A stretch of 64,000 nt of DNA from Hofstenia miamia (GCA_004352715.1 SCFE01000025.1:305442-369441); one strand, 5' to 3'. Positions 35,901 to 47,899 are shown, counted from the stretch's first letter. Program-made: numbers and translations. The notes: generated by a model not told the origin, from the letters alone.

Positions 35901-36196
35901 TCCCTTGTTCGGACAACGGTGAATTGATGCAAAGTGGAGCAACCTGTCATACCGCTCGCGCAACTCTCAGCCAACAAGACAATAATGCCGTCAAAGTCTG
36001 GAAGTATTGGCCCGGCAATTCACCGGATCTGAGCTCTGTGAGCCCTGTGCAGGACTCTGTTTTCAAAAAGCCTAGCACAAAGAACCGGGATCAGCTAATT
36101 TTGCGAGTCAGGGACGAATGGGAGTCAATCACACAGACCGAGCTGTGGAACTTGAGACTCGTTCCGTTCGCAAATTTTTCAGTGTTTGGAAAATGA
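35900..36196 (+). pseudogene. Tc1/mariner transposase C-terminal relic
   Basis: An open stretch of about 90 codons matches the end of a DDE_3 (Tc1/mariner) transposase: GATCHTARATLSQQDNNAV (usually QQDNAPCHTAR), then WKYWPGNSPDLSSVSPV (usually WPxxSPDLNPIExxW), then a RDEWESITQTELWNL helix. The catalytic acidic residue of the NPIE block is lost (SVSP). The upstream two thirds and terminal repeats were not seen, so it is a 5'-truncated fragment. Confidence 0.7.
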
Positions 36197-36199
36197 AGG

Positions 36200-37539
36200 T
36201 AAGCATATGAACTATTCAGATAATTGTTGTCTTATTGTTGTAGAATTGATATTCAGTGTATTAGAACTCATGTTTCTGCAATGGATTATATATATATAGA
36301 CAATACGTGTTTTCACACATGATTAGTACGCGCTTTTTTTGAGAGGGATAAAAGTAGTATTTTGCAGGCATAGGTTTTAGGAAGACCGTGTCTGTCCACC
36401 CGATGCCTGTTGTATTAGCGTCCTTTCCTTAAGTTATAACTATGCATATTCAAGATATATTTTTATTAAAGAGAAATTGAGCGCCTCTTATAGATATTAA
36501 AATTCAAGTACAGAAGACAAAAGATTAATTTCTTTGCATTGCTTAATTTGGTAGTAATTTTGAGAATTATTATTGAACAAAAATGTTTTCCTAATGTTAT
36601 TTGAAAAAAAATATTTCTAAGGAATTAATTAAATATTTTTTCCAAAAATTGAACTTCAAAAGAAGAAAACATAATTGACGTTTCATTTCTGAAATTTTTG
36701 TCATATTCAGTAGACGCTCCAAGTTTATTATAATAAAGAAAGAGAGAAAAATTGCAAAACAATTTTTGTTTTAAATATGCCTTATATATAATGAAATATA
36801 ATGATAGATTTGTGTATAAATGAAGTAAAAGATTTTCTAATTGGAATAATTTATAGTCCAATAATATTTTAACTTTGAGCAATAAATTCAAAAGTGATCT
36901 TCTGGACTTATTAAGGATGCAATATCATTTGCTGAAGCCTGTCTTGATTCCTGTATCTTTTCATAGCTGATGCAATGGAATTATTTTAGTTGATGAAGTA
37001 GTTGTGGAATCTGGATTGATTAGCAGAAGTTATTATTTCAACAAATGGCTACATTGTCAGCCAACTTTGGAAATAATTCATTAAACAAAAATAATTTCCA
37101 TAAATGCAATGTTGGTTTACCAATATTTTGCAAATGTAAAATTAAAACTTATTCTAATTTCTTGTTAAATGTATGTCTAATTGACACTCCATTTTTCTTG
37201 AAAATGGCCAATAGTAGTCTTATTGAGTGGATTTGATCACGAAGTATGATAAAGAGCCCAATTACAAAAAGTGTGGAGTGTGGTTATTTCTGTTGTATTT
37301 TTTCCTGATAATATGCAGTGTAATATTTTGTTTCTCTTTGATTTCTGTTGTAAGATAGACACTATTTAGAAGATGTTGCATTTAGAGTGATGACTCTATA
37401 CTAGGAGAATCCATATTTATGATAGGTCAATATGCATGTTTTGCATGTTAAATTTTTAGACCTAGCTATCATTCCTGGATAGATTGTAATGTGAATTCAT
37501 TTTAAGTGAATTTGGATCAGAAATAAATATCTGTGATTT
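36200..37539. other. no gene; start of a CpG-poor repeat zone
   Basis: Short frames only. CG dinucleotides become very rare after about 37.2 kb. Confidence 0.4.
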
Positions 37540-37820
37540 CAAATAGAAGCCTATTGTTTCAATGATTTCTAGTATTTTCACTTGGAGAAGCATGTCAATT
37601 ACTAAACTGTAATCCTTTATAATTCTTGTTTATTAGCATGGTGTGCAGTACATGATGCATTAAAGTAAGAGTAATTCCTCCAATGACTACAGTAAGTTTG
37701 TGCAAGTGTTCCTTCATCCATTATTTTATTGGTATTATGTAACAAGGAATCAGTTTGTTGAATGAGTTTATTTTTCAGTGGTATTCAGATTGAGGGTAAA
37801 TAAGTTTAATCACATTTGCT
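37540..37820 (-). pseudogene. possible tyrosine-recombinase (DIRS/Crypton-type) relic
   Basis: On the minus strand a decayed reading, MDEGTLAQTYCSHWRNYSYF, resembles the N-terminal SAM-like domain of tyrosine recombinases (usually a STxxxYxSxWRxFxxFC pattern). Further on, interrupted by stops, comes LTCFSK-KY-KSLKQ. Several of the stops could come from CGA>TGA or CAG>TAG changes. I could not identify the R..HxxR..Y catalytic part, so this is a weak call and may be something else. Confidence 0.25.
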
Positions 37821-39714
37821 TTTAGTGAGGTTGGCAACAGTATCCATTGAAGAAATCATAGGTTGTATTTTGATGATAAACAGACCTAATGCAGAGGTAT
37901 ACAACTTTGAAGCTGGATGATGAAAAATTAATGCTGATCTTTGTGATGTTAGAATTACTCAATGATAATTTGCAGCTAAGGTAAATATGACCAAAATAAC
38001 ATCTTGCTACTCCTAGGATATGGTAATATTTTTCAATTATCAAAATGAGTTATTTCAGAGATGTTTGCCACCAAGTGTGGGGAGACAGGGAGGTTAGATT
38101 TACTTTTATGCTTCCCTTGGGGCATGTATCTCACAAAAGAGTCATCTTTGGTTTTGCCAATTTAGAAGTTGCCTCATTGATGACAAAAAGTATCCATGAT
38201 GATGGAGATTAAGTGATAATTCTTGAGATACATTTACAATGACTGGGTAGAGAAAGTCTGTTGGTTGATGTATAGGTTTGAGTTTGAATAAAAAGTTGAG
38301 ATTTAGCATTTATACAAAATATTTTTGGAGAAAAGTTTGCAAGCTAGCTGAGGCTGGTACATGTGCAGGCAGTTTACATGGATAGTACATTTGAGGAGGC
38401 CTTGCTTCTGATTATGTGCTTTTATTTGAGTGAGAATTAGTGATTGATTATTATTTTAATTACATATTTTGAATGTTGTCCATTAGTACAAAGGAGTAGG
38501 TCTTAGTGTGAAAGCAACTAAGTTTTGTAGAAATTCTCATGAAACTCCATTTTTTTACTCTGATTCCTGCAACTTTTTATGTGCAAAGCAACCTAATATA
38601 ATCCATTTGATATTGTTTACAATTTGCTGAATCTGTTTCAATTGAAAGACCATAATTAAAAAATGAATTATTATTTTATTATATACTGTACAATGTTTTA
38701 AACATGGCATAATAACTTGGTAGAATTCTCGATTTACCAGATGAGCAACCCTAATATCAATAATATTGAAGAAGATTTTTATATTAGAATGCAGTTACCT
38801 TGCCTTGGCTAATTGTTAATTTCTCTTGAAATTAGATTTTCTGAAAATAAGAATTCAATCTCTTATTGCTGCAACCCATCAAAAATTAAATCTCTAAATA
38901 TAGTAAATCTTTTGCAGAGCAATTGAGAATATTTCTATAAAATAACAGATTCATGGTTTTGAAGTAAATGTTTTAAGCTGGTTTACCTACTGGAATTTGA
39001 AAAACAATGATGAAATCAACAGTATAAACCAATTCCCTGAAATACTGAATTTGACAGATTTGCTTTCTGTCATTAATGAAGATGTTTTGATCTTTCTAAC
39101 ACTTCTCACCACCACTTGTAGCATGGAAATTCTTTCAGTGTAAAGACATGGATTAGAGCAAGTGAGTACAATAAACATTTACAATGACAAGGTAAAAGCT
39201 AAAAGATAGACTTGTTGGGATATTTTTTGATATTTCTATGCATGTAGATATAGCTGCATAGGTTTTTTCCATTTTCTTTGAGTTGACTTAGGTTTGCTCC
39301 TATAGAAACAGTGTTTGCTTGAGCTCAGCTTACACCTATTGAGTGTGGCATAATTGGCCAGAAGGTGAAAAAAAGAAAAGATTAAAATAATTTTGTGATT
39401 TAAGTTTAATTATTTTTTATTATGCTTTTTTATCAATTACTTTTTAGCAGACTAAATATTAATACAGTAATAGTGCCTGTCAGCAAACCAGTTGGCAAAA
39501 AGTAACAACCAAAAATGCTAAACCAATTAATAGGCATGTTGCAGATAATTAGAATATTACATTATCAAATCAGAAATCATCAAAAAACAGGTACATGTTG
39601 TTTGGTTGTTGATTTTAATATAAAAATGATGTAAAAGTTAAAACAGATGATAAATTAAATCATTGTGGAGTTATCTTTGTATAGTATCAGGTTTAATCAC
39701 TAATATACAGAGAA

Positions 39715-39990
39715 AGCTAAAAATTCAAGCACATGAGTAATATTCCAGGACCCTGAGGACAATTACCTGGACTTCAGTGATTATCATAATCAGACTACAA
39801 CTTATTACATCTTCATCATTTAGCTTTCCCCATTTATTAAATTTTGTCTTTAGGTTAGGCATATGAAGAGGGGTTTTTCTCAATTTAGCTTTATTATTAA
39901 TTCAATTCATAATGTTAACAAATGCCACAAAACAGCTGGATATCTACTAGGTTACTATCTTATTTTGGGTGCAAAATCCTAAGGCATAAC
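39715..39990. repeat. dispersed repeat, copy 1
   Basis: Shares its layout and many blocks with 52436-52690: an opening GAAAGCTAAAA-TTC-AGCA, a middle AGTTAGG/TTTAGGTTAGG, AGGGGTTTTT, a TTTAGCTTT-like block and ACTA...TAAC. Identity is moderate. The unit may be part of an LTR-element leader or a SINE-like repeat. Confidence 0.4.
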
Positions 39991-40299
39991 AAACATTATT
40001 ATGTATATGATCACTGAGGGTTATCAACTAGTTCTTGGTTTCAGGGTTCTGTTTCAGGTTTTGACCCTGTCTTCTACTGCCACCAATCTAAATTGGAAGT
40101 TTTGTTGACTTAAAACAATACAATCAAGTTGTAGATAATAAGTAAATATATCAAAAGCACCAAGAATTTGGGAAGCAGAACTTAATATGGAATCATGCGA
40201 GTAAATGAGATTAATATTAAGAATGAAAATAGTAAAAGTAAAGCTAACTCTAGTCAATCTCAACCAAGTGCAAATTCTACATGAGATCACTTTATGAAA

Positions 40300-41060
40300 G
40301 TTATTAATTTTGACTACTCTCTATCTGTTTTGTGTCCTCCCAGTTAGATTGGTCATAAATATGCAATATGTAATAGTACTTGCATTTCCTTAATGTTGTA
40401 CTGTATCATTTGGAATGATATTCTATTCCTTTGCTATGTCGCATTCATAAACATTGATGCACAAACCAACTTAATAGAGTGCTGTGCAATTTCCTTAAGC
40501 TTAATACAGTGTTCAACTATATTTATAGTTACTAAGAAACTAATTAATAAGACAGTGACACAACAATAAAGTTGAAGATTCAACTAAGCAAGATTTTGGT
40601 GACATAGAATTGGAAGGTGGCCAATGCATGGCCACATAGATTAACTCAAAGTAATCCTCCAGAGTGATAAATGCAGTAATCTTGATGTAAGCTTCTTGTA
40701 TTTGAACCTTCAAAAAGATTTGCAAAATTCAGTGAAATTTACTACTATCATAGAGTATATCATCAAGACATGTGAGCAAATGTGTATCTCTTCTGGGAGA
40801 ATTTGATGCATAATCTAAATTTGTCTATTTGCTTAATAAAGAAGGTTGGAGATGAACAGGGACTGCTAAATTTCCTGCTCAAGCCATTGTTAAGCAAATC
40901 TGAATAGGTATTGCATACATTATGATATGTTTGCTGGATCATTTTGTTAAATGCAGTCTCAAATATGGACCAGCAAGCTGCATGGCATAGCTTTTGAGTA
41001 CTCAGTATGCTAAAAACTGAAACTTGAATGATAGTGTAAAACTTGATCAAAAACATGGAA
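40300..41060 (-). pseudogene. Ty3-type reverse transcriptase relic
   Basis: Minus-strand reading from about 41.06 kb down. SSPTFFIKQIDKFRLCI at about 40.8 kb fits the RT motif SPxxSPxxxVKKKDGxxRxCxDYR. Lower down, YIKITAFITLEDYFELIYVA at about 40.6 kb fits the KTAFxTxxGxxExxxMPFG block. Stops and shifts separate the pieces. The surrounding DNA is extremely CpG-poor, as expected for an old methylated copy. It is inactive, and no LTRs could be assigned. Confidence 0.5.
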
Positions 41061-42483
41061 AATATAACTTGAACTTGGAATTATTGCAAAATATACATAT
41101 ATATTTTTTTTACCCTAAAACACATTTTATTAGAAAAAACTTGATTGAATTAAAAGTTTTCTTCAAAAAAGTACTTGAACTTTAAATCAAAACATAAAAA
41201 CTGAAAATTGGACCAAGTAACTCAAACTCAATTTGAAAGCTCTGCTGCATAGTAACATTCCATTCAACATTACACCACTAGTAACTGGGCACAAGTTAGA
41301 GAGTCATCAAGCATAATGCCCAATGATATAATAATAGGTTGAATTGTGACAAACATTTTATTGCTTGGTTGCAGTTATAAATACATTTATTTAAATGGTT
41401 AAGAAACACGCCACAGTGGCAAAATAATTAAATATGCATCTTAATTGTCCTTGGGGTTAAAAATTGCATTGCAGCAATTAGGTTAATTTGTGCAACCTTA
41501 GGAAAAAAGTTGTAAAATCAAAATTAGGTTGGCAATTTTTGGAAAAAAATTGGCAAATTTTTCAAATAACTTTCAAATTTTCTAAAATTTACCAAACCTT
41601 GCAAAGATTTGGCAATTATTTGTCAGCCCTTCCAATTTTTTTCAAATAATCCTACAAGTTTTTAAGAATATATCAAGAATATTATCCAATACAATATTAT
41701 GAATTTTATCTAACATTCAATAAATTTGGCAGCCAAGAGCTTACAAAAGCAGTTGACAGACCTGCTTCCACAGTATACATAAATCTGTGTACAGTTAGTA
41801 ATCAAAGCCAATACTGTGGAAAGATATTTCGGGAGTGCTTCTCTCATCACGTTTCTCGAAGAAACCACAGGTAAACTGTCTAAAAAGTACATATACTTAT
41901 TACCTTATGAGAAATTTAAGAAACTTCCACACATTTTTGTAAACATCATTTGAATGAGTCCCCACTACAATACAAGAAAATGCCATAGATTGATACCTAT
42001 GGGCTATTTTAGTACTCTTTGCCAAGATGTTTGTAGTTGGCCACGTCCTTGTTTGTGCTCTCCATCAGCACCTAATGAAATCAGCACCATTCTGATATTT
42101 CTCCAATTCAATATTATACACAGAATAGAATAGCTGTATGCTGGCATAGATAACTAAATATAAATATTTAGTTATCTATGACACACTGGTCAACTCAAAA
42201 CTGTTAAGTAAGTACATTAATGACACAAAATGTTAGATGTTTTGTAATCCCAAGGCATTTGTAAAATGCTGTGTAGAATCATCAAAAGTCAATTCTGCTA
42301 AATCTCAACAGCAATGAAGCATCATCCAAACACCATGGCGTGGGTTGCCTTTCTCATCATTGTAGTGATTCATTGATATTTCTCGAGAAGTGCAGTGAGA
42401 TAAACAGAACAAGTATATCAGCATTCTGAATGAAAAGCTCAACATGTTTTAAAAAATGAAATTTCTCTTTCAAATTCTGGAAA
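41061..42483. other. no gene recognised
   Basis: AT-rich, CpG-poor. Positions 41520-41650 contain an iterated TTTGGCAA/TTTTGGAAAAA theme. No supported frame. Confidence 0.4.
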
Positions 42484-43031
42484 CTGGCGGATCTAGGCGG
42501 GGGACTTCTGCTAGGGATTGACCAGCCACCAATTATGGTGGTATAGTTAATAGAGTCCTGAGGAAATTGGCCTGATCTCGATACCAGAACCATGTGACTG
42601 GTGATGATACCGGGAACAAAAAACACAACATGAGAAAGGATCAGTACGAAACCAGAACTAACTTTTCAATTTCAACTGAGACTGGGACCATTTTGATTTA
42701 ATATTCAATATTATGTCATATACTTGATAATCTAAAATATCTTCATTTATTATTCATTTTGATTAATATTGCATAATTTTAACACATTATAATTTAGCAC
42801 TGGACCAGAAATAAATATAAATTAACATATTTCTAAATGAATTTGAAGGAACTCAAATTCAATAGTAGAAAGTCTGGAATAAAAAATCATGAAGACCTTT
42901 AAACTGCTTTTATAATATGTAGAGAAATATATGAGAAATCAAAATTTAGTCAAATCTAGAATGAAAATTCATGCACAAATCGAGTTTTGGAGTTTTACTA
43001 CCCCCAACAGAAATTTCTAAATCCGCCCCTG
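42484..43031. mobile_element. possible MITE with GGCGGATCTAGG-type ends
   Basis: The left end GGCGGATCTAGGCGGGGGAC (about 42486) is an inverted match to the right end ...CTACCCCCAACAGAAATTTCTAAATCCGCCCCTG, ending 43031. Elements starting CAGGGGCGGATC are widespread in invertebrates. The left tip is eroded and I could not confirm a target duplication. No transposase inside. Confidence 0.45.
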
Positions 43032-43499
43032 AACACTACCACTGATAGAATATGTAGAAAAATAGCGCAGGAATAGCTGAATGTTAAAACAAGCATTACA
43101 CGGAATATTTCTTCTGCAAAATGTTTCTGTCGCGCAATGGCGTATGAAACTTGCTACTGACTGTTATCTTAATACATGGCATAAAAATTATTTTAACGGT
43201 TGTTCTAAATGGCCTAGTATTTTTATGTCATTTTGAAATTTTTTTATATGGTAAGGCAATGCACACTGTAGTGCTGCTATTCTTCAACTCCACAGAAATT
43301 TCTCCATGTACAAATTATTACTAAATAAAGATTAACACCTTATTGTTTTTTGAAAGACTTGCATGTTTTTGAAATTTTGAACAGTACTTGGAAGGATTTT
43401 TTATTTCTTATTTTGAAATGTTTGTCAAGCTTTCCATGCTATGATAAAATGCTTGTAAATAGCGCCATGCAAAATTTTCAAATGAGTCTTTTATTGTCA

Positions 43500-44063
43500 C
43501 TAGGAATGCATTGTCTAATGAAGAGGAAGGTTTGCAATTTTGTTCAGAATTTCTTTTATTTTTTTTTCGATTTGAATTTTGTGATCTAAGTTAATCCATA
43601 TCTTAATTGCTGTTTGGTGAAAGTCATAATGTTTATCTAAGTATAAAAATTGTTGAAAACGTTCATTTATTTTAATATATTGTTTTAAAAATGAATTTGC
43701 TGGTTGACCAAATTTAAATTTAAATAATATTGATACGTTAGGCACTTGAATTTGGTAGTAAGGGGATAACAGTTTGTATCATAATCGGTAATTAGATGTC
43801 ATAATTGTCATGTATTTTAGTGGATAAATTGAAAGTTTTAGACAGAAGGATACGACATTTTGAATTTATATTTCTATAAAAGAATGAAAATTATTGAAAG
43901 TGAGATAAGCAGAGTGCAATTATTAATTGTTTGTGGTATTTATTTAAAATATTTCATAGATGATAAAGATACGTAACTCCAAAAGCATTTTTTTAAATTT
44001 AGTCATTAAGAATTGTTCGATATTTAAATCATTGTCAATTTCAACACCTAAATAGTTAATAGA
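43500..44063 (-). pseudogene. LINE reverse transcriptase C-terminal relic
   Basis: SINYLGVEIDNDLNIEQFL (about 44.05 kb) is the late RT block YLGvxiDxxLxwxxHi of non-LTR retrotransposons. It is followed by a decayed thumb and tail region and a final hydrophilic frame at 43745-43515. The upstream RT motifs are missing because of the gap. Confidence 0.6.
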
Positions 44064-44229
44064 CTCGCTTTGCTTACATTATTTATATTTGCTTGTTATA
44101 TATATATATATATATATATGTGTATGTATATGGGCTTTGCATACAAAATTTTCAAATATCTATAGGGCGCCGGATACAAAAGGTGTTCTTATTGTACTCC
44201 TCAACATAAATACTATAAAAACTTTGATC

Positions 44230-45229
44230 NNNNNNNNNNNNNNNNNNNNNNNNNNNNNNNNNNNNNNNNNNNNNNNNNNNNNNNNNNNNNNNNNNNNNNN
44301 NNNNNNNNNNNNNNNNNNNNNNNNNNNNNNNNNNNNNNNNNNNNNNNNNNNNNNNNNNNNNNNNNNNNNNNNNNNNNNNNNNNNNNNNNNNNNNNNNNNN
44401 NNNNNNNNNNNNNNNNNNNNNNNNNNNNNNNNNNNNNNNNNNNNNNNNNNNNNNNNNNNNNNNNNNNNNNNNNNNNNNNNNNNNNNNNNNNNNNNNNNNN
44501 NNNNNNNNNNNNNNNNNNNNNNNNNNNNNNNNNNNNNNNNNNNNNNNNNNNNNNNNNNNNNNNNNNNNNNNNNNNNNNNNNNNNNNNNNNNNNNNNNNNN
44601 NNNNNNNNNNNNNNNNNNNNNNNNNNNNNNNNNNNNNNNNNNNNNNNNNNNNNNNNNNNNNNNNNNNNNNNNNNNNNNNNNNNNNNNNNNNNNNNNNNNN
44701 NNNNNNNNNNNNNNNNNNNNNNNNNNNNNNNNNNNNNNNNNNNNNNNNNNNNNNNNNNNNNNNNNNNNNNNNNNNNNNNNNNNNNNNNNNNNNNNNNNNN
44801 NNNNNNNNNNNNNNNNNNNNNNNNNNNNNNNNNNNNNNNNNNNNNNNNNNNNNNNNNNNNNNNNNNNNNNNNNNNNNNNNNNNNNNNNNNNNNNNNNNNN
44901 NNNNNNNNNNNNNNNNNNNNNNNNNNNNNNNNNNNNNNNNNNNNNNNNNNNNNNNNNNNNNNNNNNNNNNNNNNNNNNNNNNNNNNNNNNNNNNNNNNNN
45001 NNNNNNNNNNNNNNNNNNNNNNNNNNNNNNNNNNNNNNNNNNNNNNNNNNNNNNNNNNNNNNNNNNNNNNNNNNNNNNNNNNNNNNNNNNNNNNNNNNNN
45101 NNNNNNNNNNNNNNNNNNNNNNNNNNNNNNNNNNNNNNNNNNNNNNNNNNNNNNNNNNNNNNNNNNNNNNNNNNNNNNNNNNNNNNNNNNNNNNNNNNNN
45201 NNNNNNNNNNNNNNNNNNNNNNNNNNNNN
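44230..45229. other. assembly gap, 1000 N
   Basis: Exactly 1000 Ns between the LINE endonuclease and the LINE RT end, flanked by TA repeats on the right. By position it should contain the RT core; true size unknown. Confidence 0.98.
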
Positions 45230-45254
45230 TATATATATATATATATTATATGAA

Positions 45255-45617
45255 AATAACATGGTCGCCGAATGATTCGAACATTAAGGATTTAAAATAT
45301 ATGTCTGAATTTGTTAGGAAATAGTCAATTAATTTGTCATGTACTGTAGGGCAGTCAAGATTTACACAAAGAAAATTGTTTGTCGCAGAAAATTCTGTTA
45401 ACGATTTTTTTCAAGTTTTTTAAAATAATTTATATTAAAGTCACCAAAAATATTTATGGAATAGTAGGGATTATTTATTTCAGGAATTTCATTTTCCTTA
45501 AAATTTAAGTGGTCAATATGATAATTTTATTTGGATTGCATGTGATATTAATCAGTTCTTTTTGGCATTTATTATCAAATGATAGAATTCTATCCATAGT
45601 GATTCAAATACATCGTG
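45255..45617 (-). pseudogene. LINE endonuclease, C-terminal half
   Basis: Minus-strand pieces in order: HDVFESLWIEF, then the catalytic block INIFGDFNINYFK, then LDCPTVHDKLIDYFLTNSD and FESFGDHVIF. These fit the xxExLWIEI, GDFN, PTxxxxxLID and (S)DH blocks of the APE-type endonuclease. In the last block the Ser is Gly but Asp-His remain. Frame changes separate the pieces. Confidence 0.65.
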
Positions 45618-46559
45618 GTTTGAATCATAGGTGTAAAAGGTCGGAAAATTGCCGTCTGAGCGGCAGAATATTTTTCAAAGTCTAATAAAATATTTACATG
45701 AAAAATGCTATATGTATACATATATATATATATATATATGTATGCATAAAAATATAAAATTAGATTTTGAGAGCTAGAAGTGACATTGTATTTCAATTGG
45801 ATTGAGAACAGGACTTGAATTTAATCTGAAATTCCCAAGAGTGAATTCCAATTTGCACGGATTAGTATATATTTTAATATATATAAAACAGGTTAGATAA
45901 AATAGGATAAGAGAATATTTATTCAGAAAAATGTTGACAATTAAATAACTGATAATTTATCTGAATAGCATCAATAAATTCACACAACACTATACACAAA
46001 TTACATTATTTATATAAACATATCTTTCAAGCTATAAATAAATTACTATTGTACTACATTAATAACGAGTTATCGCATTGTCATCCATATACAGTTTGTA
46101 TTCTAGCAATGATTTACCAGAAATATATTTTTTCAATGTTTTTAGTTTCTCTAGGTTGCGAGTTCCAGGTTGGAATGGTTACATTAATACTCAAGAATTT
46201 ATTTAAAACGTCTTCCTTATACCTAACACATGTGAAAGTTTTGACCTAGAATTATGTTCATGAGTATTTCCCGGTATTTTAATCGTATTACAATGTGGTA
46301 GGTTTTTATTAGCTTGCAGAATTTCAGCAGGGTATTCAATATCGAATCGAAATAGAAATGTTTAAATTTAAAGAATGAGGTAACTTCAATTTTCATAAAA
46401 TTCCTCAATCAAAACTTAGTCAATCAAATTGTAAGTCGACGTTGCAATTTCGGTTTTCTACCTTAGACGTTAATAAATCTTCAGATTCGACTCATTTACC
46501 TTTCTTTATATTTAAGAATTTTTTTATATATTTAGTGACCACCTATTATTTGCACTTAA

Positions 46560-46760
46560 TCAATGCATCGTTGAAAACGAATTTCTGGAGATAATGAAAA
46601 AATCAGATATAACACCTTTATATAAAATTGGAGATCCCCTTGTTGCTAAAAATTATCGGCCAATCTGAATAACGCAACCTCTTACTAAATTATTTGAAAA
46701 AATACTACACATACAAATCGACCAACTCCTTTACAAGTGATGCAATTATGTCAATTATCG
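46560..46760 (+). pseudogene. LINE reverse-transcriptase fragment carried inside the hAT-like element
   Basis: Plus-strand reading KKSDITPLYKIGDPLVAKNY, then RPI, a stop, LTKLFEKILHIQIDQLLYK. This is the RT block PxxKKGDxxxxxNYRPIsLxxxxxKixEkil. It lies about 200 bases inside the right end of the hAT-like element. The second part (TKLFEKIL) recurs in the other copy after 47040, so the fragment belongs to the element's own sequence. Confidence 0.65.
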
Positions 46761-47039
46761 AAAAAATATCCTCTAGTAAATCCCAATTTTTAGCCAGTTG
46801 CATAGAATTTTGAAATTTTGGAGATTAAACATGATGAAATTACGGATTTCACAAAATTCAATCAAAAGAAGCTAAATCTTTTTCATTCACTCAGTCGTTA
46901 TTCGACCGGTTTTAGACCGGTTCAAACCGGCTGGTCGTAAAATACTGACCCGACCCGACCGGTTTACACCTATGGTTTAAACTGAATTAATATTATATAT
47001 ATATATATATATTAATGCTGTGCGTCTCAACCTNNNNNN

Positions 47040-47309
47040 TTACTAAATTATTTGAAAAAATACTGCACATACAAATCGACCAACTCCTTTACAAGTGATG
47101 CAATTATATCAATTACCGAAAAAATATCCTGTAGCAACTCTCAATTTTTATCCAGTTGTATAGAATTTTGAAATTTTGCGATTAAACATGATGAAATTAC
47201 GAATTTCATCAAAATTCAATCAAGAAAAGCTAAAAAATTTTCATTCACTCAGTCGTTATTTGACCAGTTTTAGACCGGTGCCGGTTGACCCGACCGGTTT
47301 ACACCTATG
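47040..47309. repeat. second, diverged copy of the hAT-like right end
   Basis: Matches 46682-46974 at roughly nine bases in ten, with scattered substitutions, a small deletion and loss of one GACCGG iteration. It starts right after the 6-N gap. It is either an allelic copy joined in tandem by the assembler or a real nested copy. Confidence 0.6.
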
Positions 47310-47317
47310 GTTTGAAT

Positions 47318-47560
47318 CATATTCGAACTGATGCACTGACTTAAACATTTGTGGTAATATCTTGAGCCCACCAGCTCTACTGTCGGTTGGAATTAAACAA
47401 ATATTTATCAGTTTCATGATGTAACCAAATTTCTGAAATTGAGAATATTGCAATTTAATCTATCTAATCTATTAAGTTAAAAATTCATTTCTGTTTGAAA
47501 TGAAACGTCTAGCATTGAGATAAACGAATTTGTAGTTACTGCAGTATATTTTCTATTTTA
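47318..47560 (-). pseudogene. LINE endonuclease, N-terminal half
   Basis: Minus-strand reading starts with YKFVYLNARRFISNRNEF (the LxixxxNaRSixNKxxEL block). After decay comes DSRAGGLKILPQMFKSV (the RxGGGxxIxv block). The frame runs to the hAT target duplication, and without the insertion it would continue in phase into the half at 45617. Confidence 0.65.
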
Positions 47561-47899
47561 GTATATTTTCTTCTAGAATTGATTCTGGTTTCACTTTAAT
47601 ATCTTCGACAAGAAGTAATCTTATGAAATATAAATATTTTTTGAGGTGATTATGAAGAAAAGTACTTAATTTAACTGCATAGGAGCAATATGTTAAATGC
47701 ATACGTTTTGAGACGTGTGAATGCGCATTATATAATATAGAGGTACATTTTGTAACATATATAACGAAATTTTTCCGTTTTTAAAACATATTCAAGAAAA
47801 TTTGGATAGAGGATGCGTCGGAAGAAGAGCTTTGAAGAATTGACAGATTTGAGATAGGCGACATTCAGGATTCGAATTGAAAGATTAGAAATTAAACAA

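Larger units (their letters stand above)
45626..47309. mobile_element. hAT-like element(s) inserted in the LINE endonuclease
   Basis: The left end is CATAGGTGTAAAAGGTCGG at 45626 and the right end GACCGGTTTACACCTATG ends at 47309, giving inverted termini with CATAGGTGTAAA. Both sides carry the same 8-bp target duplication GTTTGAAT (45618-45625 and 47310-47317), the size typical of hAT elements. A second right end lies inside at 46974 (followed by GTTTAAAC), then a 6-N gap (47034-47039) and a second, about 90% identical copy of the right part. So either two related copies are nested or two alleles were concatenated. Iterated GACCGG motifs fill the subterminal region. No transposase was recognised. 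Confidence 0.7.
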
